A stretch of 47,554 bases of DNA from Rubrivivax sp. GTDB taxonomy: Bacteria; Pseudomonadota; Gammaproteobacteria; Burkholderiales; Burkholderiaceae_C. A program made the translations under genes and the position numbers. The notes beneath the pieces were generated by a model, which saw nothing but the letters and a program-made list of their open reading frames with translations, did not search any database and was not told the DNA's origin. The DNA lies in NCBI GenBank assembly GCA_016789955.1, contig JAEUPB010000023.1, positions 1-47,554 on the forward strand, given 5' to 3'. Positions 1 to 7,406 of this stretch are shown here, piece after piece; the stretch's first letter is position 1, and each line of letters starts with the position of its first letter.

Positions 1-780
1 GAAGTGCGGGCTGTCGCTGGCCACCACGCCCAGCGCCATCTGCGTGGGCACCACCGGTGCGCCGAGTCGCGCGGCGAGCGAGCGCACCTGGTCGGTGGCA
101 TCGGCGGCGACGACGCCGCCGCCGGCCACCACCAGCGGCCGCCGCGCCGCGCGCAGGAGGCCGGCCGCCTCGTCCACCGCCGCGGCGGCCGGCCGCGGCC
201 GGTGCACGGCGCGGCTGCGCGACGGCGCCACGTCGAAGGTGCCGGCGGGCCAGTCCAGCGACTGCGCCAGCACGTCCTGCGGGATGTCCAGGTGCACCGG
301 GCCCGGAGCGCCGCCCAGGGCTTCGCGGAACGCGGTGCGCACGAGTTCGGGCAGGCGGCGTCCGTCGTGCACCACGGCGTTCCACTTCGTCACCGGCGCG
401 AACACGGCACGGGTGTCGAGGTCCATGAACATGCCCAGGTGCGGATAGGCCGCGGCGCGGTGCTGGTTGGTGGTGACGAAGAGCGCCGCCAGCCGGTTGG
501 CGTACGCCACGCCGGCGCCCGATGCGAGGTTCAGCCCGCCCGGCCCCATCTCGCCGAAGGCGAGCGCGACCCGCCCGGTCGCGGCGAACTCCGCCGCCGC
601 CATCATCGACGCGCTGGCCTCGTGGCGCACGCCGGTGTAGCGGATCGACGAGCCCGCGATCGCCTGCAGCAGCGGTGCGAGCTTGCCGCCGACGACGCCG
701 TAGGCATTGCGCACGTCCTCGGCGCGCAGCAGCCGCACGAGGGCCTGCGCAACGGTGAGTCGTTCGGTCGCGTCGGCCAT
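1..780 (-). CDS. Thiamine-pyrophosphate-binding enzyme, N-terminal part (cut by left edge)
   Basis: The first 260 residues of a TPP enzyme of the acetolactate synthase/benzoylformate decarboxylase superfamily; the frame stays open to base 1, so the C-terminal TPP-binding half lies outside the window. The Pyr domain is visible, with the cofactor-activating glutamate in VRHEAS (Glu54), then EMGPGG and the PVHLDIPQD motif, followed by the start of the middle domain. The ATG overlaps the stop of the upstream Bug receptor gene (TGATG), and a GGAGG lies just before it, so translation is probably coupled. As the last visible gene of the operon it may decarboxylate or ligate a 2-oxo acid from the pathway. 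The exact reaction is not assignable because the specificity-determining half is missing. Confidence 0.85.
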   Translation of the reverse strand, partial: MADATERLTVAQALVRLLRAEDVRNAYGVVGGKLAPLLQAIAGSSIRYTGVRHEASASMMAAAEFAATGRVALAFGEMGPGGLNLASGAGVAYANRLAALFVTTNQHRAAAYPHLGMFMDLDTRAVFAPVTKWNAVVHDGRRLPELVRTAFREALGGAPGPVHLDIPQDVLAQSLDWPAGTFDVAPSRSRAVHRPRPAAAAVDEAAGLLRAARRPLVVAGGGVVAADATDQVRSLAARLGAPVVPTQMALGVVASDSPHF

Positions 781-1760
781 CAGTCCTCCGGCGTGAAGCC
801 GGTGGCCTTGACCACCGGTCCCCAGTGCGCCAGCTCGGCCCTCACACGCTGCGCGAACGCTTCGGGCCCTTCGCGCAGCGGCACCAGGCCGTGCTGCTGG
901 AACACCGCCGCCATCTCGGGTGTGGCCAGCGCCTCCTGCACCGCGGCGTTGAGCTTCGCGACGAACTCGGGCGGCGTCCTCGCCGGCGCGTACCAGCCGA
1001 GGAACTCGACGGCGACGATGTCCTTGTAGCCGAGCTCGGCCAGCGTCGGCACGTCCGGCAGCGAGGCCCAGCGCTGCGGGCTGGCCACGGCGAGCGAGCG
1101 CAGCCGGCCCGAGCGCACATGCGGCAGCACCTCGCTGACCACGTTGAACGCGACGGCCACCTGCCCGCCCATCAGGTCCTGCAGCAGCGGCGCGCCGCCC
1201 TTGTAGGGGATGCTCTTCATCGGCACCCCGGCGGCCCGCTCGAACATCATGCCGACGAAGTGCGGCACCGAACCCGGCGCCGGGATGCCGTAGTTGGCCT
1301 TGTCGGGGTTGGCCTTGGCCCACCGCACGAAGTCGGCCACCGTGCGCACGTCGGCAGGCACACCGGGGCCGACTGACATCGACAGCGTGTAGCCCGCCAG
1401 CGGCGTGACGGCCACGAAGTCCACCAGCGGGTCGTAGCTCAGCTTGCGGCCGTAGCTGTGCGGATAGATCGTCAGCGGCGACGAGGGCAGCTGCAGCAGC
1501 GTGGCCCCGTCGGGGGCGGCGCGCTTGACGAAGTCGGCCGCGATGCGGCCGCCGGCGCCGGGCTTGCTGTCCAGGATCACGGCGCCCGGCCAGCGGCCCT
1601 TCAGCCGCTCGAGCAGCGGACGCGTCACCTGGTCACCCAGGCCCCCGGACGGGAAGCCGGACCACACGACGGTCTGCGCGGGCTGCGCCGCCAGCGGCGG
1701 GAGCGCGAACGCAAGGGGCAGCGCGGCGCCGTGCTGCAGCATCTGTCGGCGGTTCGACAT
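780..1760 (-). CDS. Bug-family (TctC-like) periplasmic solute-binding protein 1
   Basis: A 326-residue tripartite-tricarboxylate-type receptor. The N-terminus MSNRRQML followed by a hydrophobic stretch is a signal peptide with a twin-arginine look. Family features include the GGLGDQVTRPLLERL helix, KPGAGG near residue 70, and the DLMGGQVAVAFN segment. I chose the ATG at 1760 rather than the longer frame from 1796 because GGAGA sits about ten bases upstream and the signal peptide starts there. Bug proteins bind small carboxylates or aromatic acids in the periplasm. It is the first of two receptors in the operon, and no TctA/TctB membrane subunits are seen in the window, so transport partners must be elsewhere. 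Confidence 0.9.
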   Translation of the reverse strand: MSNRRQMLQHGAALPLAFALPPLAAQPAQTVVWSGFPSGGLGDQVTRPLLERLKGRWPGAVILDSKPGAGGRIAADFVKRAAPDGATLLQLPSSPLTIYPHSYGRKLSYDPLVDFVAVTPLAGYTLSMSVGPGVPADVRTVADFVRWAKANPDKANYGIPAPGSVPHFVGMMFERAAGVPMKSIPYKGGAPLLQDLMGGQVAVAFNVVSEVLPHVRSGRLRSLAVASPQRWASLPDVPTLAELGYKDIVAVEFLGWYAPARTPPEFVAKLNAAVQEALATPEMAAVFQQHGLVPLREGPEAFAQRVRAELAHWGPVVKATGFTPED

Positions 1761-1815
1761 GGGCGGGTCTCCAGCGGGATCAATGGGCGGGGCCACGGTG
1801 GGCGCGCGGGGTGGG

Positions 1816-1834
1816 CGCGGCCCGCGGGGCCGCG
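1816..1834 (-). other. GC-rich hairpin between the two Bug receptor genes
   Basis: A perfect 8-bp stem (CGCGGCCC / GGGCCGCG) with a 3-base loop lies in the 90-base spacer between the two receptor genes, the largest gap inside this operon. There is no T-run after it on the minus strand, so it is not a clear intrinsic terminator. It could act as an RNA-stabilising or partial-attenuation element giving different receptor levels, as seen between binding-protein genes of other transport operons. That role is inferred. Confidence 0.4.
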
Positions 1835-1850
1835 AGGTGCGAGAGCGTGA

Positions 1851-2816
1851 TCACTCGGGCAGCACGCCGATCTCCTTCGTGAACGCGCTCCAGCGGGCGA
1901 TCTCGGCGCGCAGGAACTCGCCGACCGCGGGCACCCCCATGCTGCCGTCGACGATCGGCCCGATGGCCGCGATGCGCTCGGCCATCTCCTTCTCGCCCAG
2001 CAGCGCGTTCAGGTCGCGGTTGAAGCGCTCGATGGCCGCCGCCGGCGTGCCCGTGGGCGCGACGATGGCGAACCAACCGACCATCTCGAATCCGGGCAGC
2101 TTCTCGGCCAGCGCAGGCACTTGCTCCCACCCCGCGACGCGCCGGGCGGCGGTGGTGGCGAGCACGCGCAGCCGGCCCTGCCGCGCGAGCGCGGCGGTGG
2201 CGGCGAGGTCGGCCACCATGGCATCGATCTGGCCACCCATCAGGTCCTGCGTGCCCACGCCCACGTTCGCATACGGCACCAGGTTGGCCTGCGCGCCGGT
2301 GCGCGCGTTGAGCAGCCGGGCGATCATGCCGCTGAAGGTGCGCGGGCCCTCGTTGCCCAGCGTGAGTCGGCCCGGCTCGGCCTTGGCGCGCGCGACCAGG
2401 TCGTCGAAAGAGGCCAGCGGCGAGTCGCCGCGCACCAGCACCGCGAACGGGCTGCGCGCGACGAAGGCCACCGGCACGAAGTCGCGCGCCGGGTCGTAGG
2501 GCAGCGACTTGAACAGCAGCGGGTTGGTGACCAGCGCCGCGGTGGTGGCGAAGTAGAACGTCGCGCCGTCGGGCGCCGAGCGCGCGGCGGCCTGCGCGCC
2601 GATCGTGTTCTGGCCGCCGGGCTTGTTGTCGATCACGATCGCCTGGCCCCAGGCCTTGGCGAGCCGCTCGGACAGGATGCGCGCGACGTTGTCCGGCCCC
2701 GAGCCCGGCGGCTGCGACAGCACCCAGCGCACGGGCTTGTCGGGCCAGGCCTGCGCGCGTGCGGCCCGGGGCGCGCACAGCGCGGCGAGCGCGAGCATGG
2801 CGTGGCGGCGTTGCAT
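1851..2816 (-). CDS. Bug-family (TctC-like) periplasmic solute-binding protein 2
   Basis: A 321-residue receptor starting MQRRHAMLALAALC, with a short signal peptide probably cut after the ARAQA region, so mature protein begins near AWPDKPVRW. The family signature follows: a SQPPGSGPDNVAR segment, DNKPGGQNTIGAQ, DLMGGQIDAMVAD and a C-terminal GVPAVGEFLRAEIARW. It is clearly paralogous in fold to the next receptor but well diverged, so the two probably bind different ligands or pathway intermediates. It sits 20 bases after the FAD hydroxylase gene, consistent with one transcript. The ligand is unknown; a hydroxylated aromatic acid is an inference from the neighbours. Confidence 0.9.
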   Translation of the reverse strand: MQRRHAMLALAALCAPRAARAQAWPDKPVRWVLSQPPGSGPDNVARILSERLAKAWGQAIVIDNKPGGQNTIGAQAAARSAPDGATFYFATTAALVTNPLLFKSLPYDPARDFVPVAFVARSPFAVLVRGDSPLASFDDLVARAKAEPGRLTLGNEGPRTFSGMIARLLNARTGAQANLVPYANVGVGTQDLMGGQIDAMVADLAATAALARQGRLRVLATTAARRVAGWEQVPALAEKLPGFEMVGWFAIVAPTGTPAAAIERFNRDLNALLGEKEMAERIAAIGPIVDGSMGVPAVGEFLRAEIARWSAFTKEIGVLPE

Positions 2817-2836
2817 GGTCTCGTCTCCTCGGAATG

Positions 2837-4345
2837 TCAGTGCAGCGCGGCGCGCCACTGCGCGAGCCGCGCGTCCAGGCCCGCGGCGTCTGTCGCCGTG
2901 CCGTACACGTAGTGGTCGGGCCGCACCAGCGCCGCATGGCAGCCGTGCCGGGCACACCAGGCGGCGAGCACGCCGTCGGCGTCGTGCAGTCCGTCGCGGC
3001 CGAAGGCGAGCACGGTGAGGCCGGGCGCCGCAGGCGGCGGCTCGAGCGCCTCGTCGAGCACGAGCCGCCAGCCGTGGCCGCAGCGGTCGTCCATCCGCGT
3101 GCCGTCCGCCAGCCGCGGCTGCGGGAACAGCGTGCCGCGGCCCGGCGTGTCCTGCGGCGCCAGCAGGCCAGCCTCCAGGCGCGGCAGGATGTCCTGGCGC
3201 GGTGTGTCCTTCACGACGCCCCCGCAGTCGGCGAGGAGCTTGGCGTCGCGCGCGCGGGCCAGGGCGACGTCGCGCTCGCAGATCACCGCACCGACGCCCT
3301 TGATGCGCGTGGTCAGTTCGCGCACGTGGGCCTTGCGTTCGGTGCCGTAGCTGTCGAGCAGCCGCTCGGCGGCCGCGCCGCGCACGTCGCCACGCACCAC
3401 CGCGGCGAGCTTCCATGCGAGGTTGGCCACGTCGCGCACGCCCTGGCACATGCCCTGGCCGAGGAATGGCGGCTGCATGTGCGCGGCGTCGCCGGCGAGG
3501 AACACGCGCCCGGCGCGCCAATGCTCGGCCACCAGCGCATGGAACCGGTAGCTCGACTGTCGCCACAGCGTGCCGTCGTCGGGCGTGAGCCAGCGCGACA
3601 GCAGCGCCCACGTGCCCTCGGGCGAGGACACCTGCCGCGCGTCCTCGTCGGGGTTCAGCGAGATCTCCCAACGCCGGTGGGAGCCGGGCCCGATCACCAG
3701 CGTGCACGGGCGTGCCGGCTCGCAGTACTGCACGCTCGTCTTCGGCAGCTTCGCGAGCCCGCGCTCGTTCACGAGCACGTCCACCACCAGCCACGGCTCG
3801 TCGAAGTCCAGGTCCTCCAGGCCGATGCCGAGTTGCCCGCGCACGAAGCTCGCACCGCCGTCGCAGGCGATCGCCCAGCGTGCCCGGACCGGGCGTTCGC
3901 GGCCGTCGGCACTGCGCTGCACGAGCGTCACGCCGTCGGCGTCCTGCGCGACCGCGACGACCTCGGTGCCCAGCGCCATCGTCACCCCGGACATCGCGGC
4001 GACCCGGTCGCGCAGCGCCCGCTCCACCGGCGGCTGGGTGAACACGATCGACGGCGTCCAGCCCTGCGGGTGGGGCGGCGCCACCATCGTCATGCGGCGG
4101 ATCAGCTGCCCGTCGACACCGTAGTACTCCGACGGCGTGAACGGCTCGCAGTGCGGCAGCACGGCGTCCATCACGCCGATCTGCTGGAACACGCGCTGGA
4201 TCTCGTGGTCGAGCGAGATGGCGCGCGGGATCTCGTGGACGCCGTCCATGCGGTCGCACACGTGCACCGACAGGCCTGCCTGGCCGAGCAGCGCGGCGGC
4301 CACCACGCCAGCCGGACCGCAGCCGACGATGGCAACGTCGTGCAT
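2837..4345 (-). CDS. FAD-dependent aromatic hydroxylase (MhpA-like)
   Basis: A 502-residue flavoprotein monooxygenase of the PHBH/UbiH class, closest in layout to 3-(3-hydroxyphenyl)propionate hydroxylase. The Rossmann FAD motif GCGPAG is at residues 8-13, the second FAD/NADH motif CDGG at 161-164, and GDAAHMQPPFLGQGMCQG at 285-302. A C-terminal thioredoxin-like region after residue 400 is typical of this subgroup. Expected reaction: NAD(P)H- and O2-dependent hydroxylation of a phenolic substrate to a catechol or hydroquinone. The gene lies between a ring-cleavage-type chain and two receptor genes, supporting a catabolic role. The protein is a little shorter than E. coli MhpA (about 550 residues). 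Substrate not assignable. Confidence 0.87.
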   Translation of the reverse strand: MHDVAIVGCGPAGVVAAALLGQAGLSVHVCDRMDGVHEIPRAISLDHEIQRVFQQIGVMDAVLPHCEPFTPSEYYGVDGQLIRRMTMVAPPHPQGWTPSIVFTQPPVERALRDRVAAMSGVTMALGTEVVAVAQDADGVTLVQRSADGRERPVRARWAIACDGGASFVRGQLGIGLEDLDFDEPWLVVDVLVNERGLAKLPKTSVQYCEPARPCTLVIGPGSHRRWEISLNPDEDARQVSSPEGTWALLSRWLTPDDGTLWRQSSYRFHALVAEHWRAGRVFLAGDAAHMQPPFLGQGMCQGVRDVANLAWKLAAVVRGDVRGAAAERLLDSYGTERKAHVRELTTRIKGVGAVICERDVALARARDAKLLADCGGVVKDTPRQDILPRLEAGLLAPQDTPGRGTLFPQPRLADGTRMDDRCGHGWRLVLDEALEPPPAAPGLTVLAFGRDGLHDADGVLAAWCARHGCHAALVRPDHYVYGTATDAAGLDARLAQWRAALH

Positions 4346-4350
4346 CGCCT

Positions 4351-5187
4351 TCAGCCTTCGGCGGCGATCGGGTTGCGCAGCGTGCCGATGCGCTCGATCT
4401 CGATCGTGTCGCCCGCCTTCATCCACACCGGCGGCGTGCGCGCCTGGCCGACGCCGGCCGGCGTGCCCATCACGATCACGTCGCCCGGCTCGAGCGTCAG
4501 GCACTGCGCGAGCAGGTGGATGGTCTCGGCGACGGAGAAGATCATGTCGCTGGTGTTCGCGTCCTGCATCACCTGGCCATTCAGCCGGCTCTGGATGCGC
4601 AGCCCGGCAGCGCCGGGCGGCAGCTCGTCGGCCGTCACGAGCACCGGGCCGAAGCCGCCGGTGGCGTCGAAGTTCTTGCCGATCGTCCACTGCGGCGTGC
4701 GCTTCTGGAAGTCGCGCACCGACATGTCGTTGAAGCAGGTGTAGCCGAACACGTACGCCAGCGCGTCGGCCTGCGACACGTGGCGCGGCACGGTGCGGCC
4801 GATCACCACCGCGAGCTCGGCCTCGTAGTCGAACTTCGACGACACCTTCGGCAGCAGCCCCGGCACGCCGTGCGCCACCAGCGAGCTCTTGCCGCGGAAG
4901 AAGAACCAGGGGTACTCGGGCTTGTCTCGGCCGCCTTCCTTCGCGTGGTCGAAGTAGTTGAGTCCGAGGCAGACGATCTTGCCCGGCTCGGGCACCAGCG
5001 GCGCGTGGGCGAGCGAGGCGAGCGGCAGGCGCGGTGCGGCCGAGGCCAGCGCGGCGCGGCCGGCCGCGGCGAGGTCGGTGCCGCGAGCGAGTTCGGCGCG
5101 CAGGTCGGCGGCCAGGTCGACGGCCGCATCGCCGTCGACGACGGCCAGGCGCGGCGTGCCGTCGCGCAGGTAGGTGGTGAAACGCAT
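4351..5187 (-). CDS. Fumarylacetoacetate hydrolase family protein
   Basis: A 278-residue FAH-superfamily enzyme. The N-terminal domain (1-60) is short and variable; the catalytic core starts at GKIVCLGLNYFDHAKE. Divalent-metal ligands are expected at Glu122 and Glu124 in DYEAELAVVIGR, with the downstream GYTCFNDMSVRDFQ motif around 148-161 and GDVIVMGTPAGVG near the C-terminus. Members hydrolyse C-C bonds of acylpyruvates, or hydrate or decarboxylate 2-oxo dienoates from aromatic ring cleavage. Its place between a VOC dioxygenase and an aromatic hydroxylase suggests it processes a ring-cleavage product. Hydrolase versus hydratase/decarboxylase cannot be told apart from sequence alone. Confidence 0.9.
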   Translation of the reverse strand: MRFTTYLRDGTPRLAVVDGDAAVDLAADLRAELARGTDLAAAGRAALASAAPRLPLASLAHAPLVPEPGKIVCLGLNYFDHAKEGGRDKPEYPWFFFRGKSSLVAHGVPGLLPKVSSKFDYEAELAVVIGRTVPRHVSQADALAYVFGYTCFNDMSVRDFQKRTPQWTIGKNFDATGGFGPVLVTADELPPGAAGLRIQSRLNGQVMQDANTSDMIFSVAETIHLLAQCLTLEPGDVIVMGTPAGVGQARTPPVWMKAGDTIEIERIGTLRNPIAAEG

Positions 5188-5198
5188 CGGAGGGAGTC

Positions 5199-6110
5199 CT
5201 AGAGGGAGGGAGCGAAGTGCACCGCGCGCTGCGCCCGCTTGAGCTCATCGCCGGGCGGCGGCGCGATGCCCCACTGGTCGACGCGGCCGGGAGGCCACTG
5301 CCAGTCGGCGGGGCCGCGCGGCGTGTGGGTGTCGTCGATCTGCTCGACCTCGGCCGTGTACTCGATGACGAGGCCGAACGGATCGATGAAGTAGTTGAAG
5401 GCGTTGTCGCCCGGGCCGTGGCGCCCGGGGCCCCACTGGCTCGGGTAGCCCGCGTCCTTCATGCGGCCACCACCGCGCATCACCGCGTCGAGCGTGGGCA
5501 TCAGGAACGCGACGTGGTTCAGCGCGTCGTTGTCGGTGTCGCCGAGGGCCAGCGTGTGGTGGTCGGCGTCGCAGTTCATGAACGCCATGATCTTCGTGCG
5601 GTCGGCGAGCACGAAGCCCAGCGCCTGCTCGAGGAAGGCGCGGCTGTGCTCGACGCGGTGGCTGTTGAGCACCGCGTGCGCGAGGCGCACCGGCTGGTCG
5701 CGCGGTGGCGGCGCCGCGGGAGTCCGGCGCGCATCGCCATGCACGATCTCGTAGCGGCGGCCATCGGCGTCGACGATCGTGAGCGCCGTGCCGCCGGCCG
5801 GGTCGCCCGCGGGGCCGCGCGACGCCACCCGCCCGCCGGCAGCAGGCGTGGCGCCGGCGATCGACTCGAGCGCGGCCGCGCTGCGCGCGCGCAGCGTCAC
5901 CTGGCGGATGCGCGGCGTGCCGGCGCGTTCGTGCAGCGCGAGCAGGTGGTGGTCGGCACCGCTGCCGCGCAGGTACAGCGCACCAGGCTCGCGCGCCGCC
6001 ACGTCGAGCTGCCACACCGTGGTGTAGAAGCGCTCGGCGGCGGCGAGGTCGGGCACGTCGAAAGCCACGCTGCGCAGCGCGCGCACCCATGGGGACGTCA
6101 TCGTGGCCAT
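5199..6110 (-). CDS. VOC-fold protein, probable type I extradiol dioxygenase
   Basis: A 303-residue protein with two glyoxalase/VOC modules (about 10-125 and 140-255), the layout of catechol 2,3-dioxygenase and BphC-like enzymes. The C-terminal module keeps the expected 2-His-1-carboxylate triad: His145 in RLAHAVLNS, His199 in ALNHVAF and Glu250 in GLVIEYTAEVEQ. That supports an active metal enzyme rather than a structural relative. Predicted role: O2-dependent meta-cleavage of a catechol made by the downstream hydroxylase. The start is ambiguous between ATG 6110 and ATG 6101 (MTSPW). It sits 14 bases after the GlcG-like gene and 11 bases before the FAH-family gene, so all are probably co-transcribed. 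Confidence 0.82.
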   Translation of the reverse strand: MATMTSPWVRALRSVAFDVPDLAAAERFYTTVWQLDVAAREPGALYLRGSGADHHLLALHERAGTPRIRQVTLRARSAAALESIAGATPAAGGRVASRGPAGDPAGGTALTIVDADGRRYEIVHGDARRTPAAPPPRDQPVRLAHAVLNSHRVEHSRAFLEQALGFVLADRTKIMAFMNCDADHHTLALGDTDNDALNHVAFLMPTLDAVMRGGGRMKDAGYPSQWGPGRHGPGDNAFNYFIDPFGLVIEYTAEVEQIDDTHTPRGPADWQWPPGRVDQWGIAPPPGDELKRAQRAVHFAPSL

Positions 6111-6124
6111 GCGCGCACGCCCGC

Positions 6125-6556
6125 TCAGAGGCGGTGCTTCAGCCCGGCCGCGACGATGCCGGCCGCGCAGATCTGCTCGTCCTCGTCGCCGGTGCCGCCG
6201 GAGGCCCCCGCGGCACCGAGCACGGCACCGTCGTCGCCCACGATGAGCACGGCGCCGGTCTGCGCGATGAAGGGCTGCCTGGACACCGCGGCGATCGACG
6301 TGAAGAAGGTCGGCAGGTCCTTCGCGCGGGTGGCCAGCGCGCGGCTGTCGACGCCCATGCCCACCGCCGCGGCGGCCTTGCCCAGGGCGATGTCCAGCCG
6401 CAACGCGGTCGCGCCGTCCTCGCGCGCCGATGCAACCACCTGCGCGGCGGCGTCGACCACCACCACGCCCATCGGCTTGAAGTTCGCCTGGCGCGCCGCC
6501 GCCAACGCGGCGTCGAGGATCGCGCGGGCTGCGGAAAGGGTGAGCGGCGTCGGCAT
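6125..6556 (-). CDS. GlcG/HbpS family heme-binding-like protein
   Basis: A 143-residue single-domain protein (GlcG, formerly DUF336). The fold signature is visible as LTLSAARAILDAALAAAR, then PMGVVVVDAAAQVVASARED, GKAAAAVGMG and a C-terminal GAVLGAAGASGGTGDEDEQICAAGI. Family members occur in glycolate and diol catabolic operons and in heme sensing (HbpS); the catabolic function is poorly understood. It is the first gene of the operon. I chose the ATG at 6556 (MPTPL); an alternative ATG at 6586 would add ten residues (MELRHLRITT) with no ribosome-binding site upstream, within a few bases of an AT-rich promoter-like block. Confidence 0.85.
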   Translation of the reverse strand: MPTPLTLSAARAILDAALAAARQANFKPMGVVVVDAAAQVVASAREDGATALRLDIALGKAAAAVGMGVDSRALATRAKDLPTFFTSIAAVSRQPFIAQTGAVLIVGDDGAVLGAAGASGGTGDEDEQICAAGIVAAGLKHRL

Positions 6557-6590
6557 GGTGGTGATACGAAGATGTCGAAGCTCCATTTTT

Positions 6591-6656
6591 ATATACAAAA
6601 CTGCTTCAACGCAATAGTTTTGACCCGGTAAGCCGCCGAGCTGGTCTCTTGTACAT
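6591..6656. promoter_or_regulatory. Divergent promoter region with inverted TTGTAyAT sites
   Basis: The catabolic operon and the GntR gene are transcribed away from this region. The 8-mer TTGTATAT occurs on the minus strand at 6591-6598 and TTGTACAT on the plus strand at 6649-6656, an inverted pair differing at one base. Both sit close to the start codons, and AT-rich DNA is rare in this genome. FCD-type GntR regulators commonly bind short TTGTATAC-like palindromes, so these are candidate operators. A TTGACC at 6620-6625 could be a -35 element for the regulator, but I see no good -10 partner. Confidence 0.4.
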
Positions 6657-6666
6657 TCAAAGCCCG

Positions 6667-7371
6667 ATGCCGCGCCTGCCTGCCCCCGCTGCCGGAGCCA
6701 CCCGCGCGACCAGCGTCTTCGATGCGCTGCGCGCCGACATCGTCGGTGGCCGCTTCGAGCCCGGCGGCCGCCTCGCGATCGAGGCGCTCGCCGAACACTA
6801 CGGCGCCAGCGCCACGCCGCTGCGCGAGGCGCTGAACCGGCTGGTCTCCGACGGGCTCGTCGAGAAGCGCGAGCAGCGCGGCTTCGCGGTGGCACCGATC
6901 AGCGCCGCCGACCTGACCGAGATCACGAAGACGCGCTGCTGGCTGGAGGAGGTCGCGCTGCGCGAGTCGATCGCCGCGCACACCACGGCCTGGGAGGAGG
7001 AGCTGGTGCTGGCGCACCACCGGCTCGCGCGCACGCCCCGATCGCTGTCGGACACGCGCTTCGAGGACAACCCCGCGTGGGAGCCGCTGCACCGCGCCTT
7101 CCACCGCGCGCTGATCGCCGGTTGCGGCTCGCGCTGGCTGCTGGGGTTCTGCGACCAGCTCGCCGACCAGCACCACCGCTACCGCCGGCTGTCGGCGCCG
7201 CGCGCCTTCGCCAAGCGCGGCGTGAAGACCGAGCACCAGGCGCTGATGGAAGCCGCCGTCGCCGGCCGCGCCGACGACGCGGTGGCCCTGTTGCGCGCCC
7301 ACTTCGAGCGCACGGCGCGCATCCTGCTCGACGATCCCGCGCTCGCCCGCACCGGCGGACCCGCCGGCTGA
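6667..7371 (+). CDS. GntR-family (FadR/FCD subfamily) transcriptional regulator
   Basis: A 234-residue regulator. A winged helix-turn-helix spans about residues 16-80 (VFDALRADIVGG, then ASATPLREALNRLVSDGLV, the typical recognition helix). An all-helical FCD ligand-binding domain covers about 85-225, with FHRALIAGCGSRWLL and the EHQALMEAAVAGRADDA segment. I chose the ATG at 6667; a TTG at 6649 would add six residues but lies inside the candidate operator. The gene is divergent from the aromatic operon, so it most likely represses that operon and responds to a pathway acid. This is inference from orientation and family. Confidence 0.9.
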   Translation: MPRLPAPAAGATRATSVFDALRADIVGGRFEPGGRLAIEALAEHYGASATPLREALNRLVSDGLVEKREQRGFAVAPISAADLTEITKTRCWLEEVALRESIAAHTTAWEEELVLAHHRLARTPRSLSDTRFEDNPAWEPLHRAFHRALIAGCGSRWLLGFCDQLADQHHRYRRLSAPRAFAKRGVKTEHQALMEAAVAGRADDAVALLRAHFERTARILLDDPALARTGGPAG

Positions 7372-7387
7372 ACGCCTCGGCGCAGCC

Positions 7388-7406
7388 GGGCGGCAATCAG
7401 CCGCCC
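7388..7406. terminator. Possible bidirectional terminator hairpin
   Basis: A perfect 7-bp GC stem (GGGCGGC / GCCGCCC) with loop AATCA lies between two convergent genes. The loop contains the stop codon of the minus-strand gene ending at 7397. There is no T-tract, so intrinsic termination is uncertain. Confidence 0.35.
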
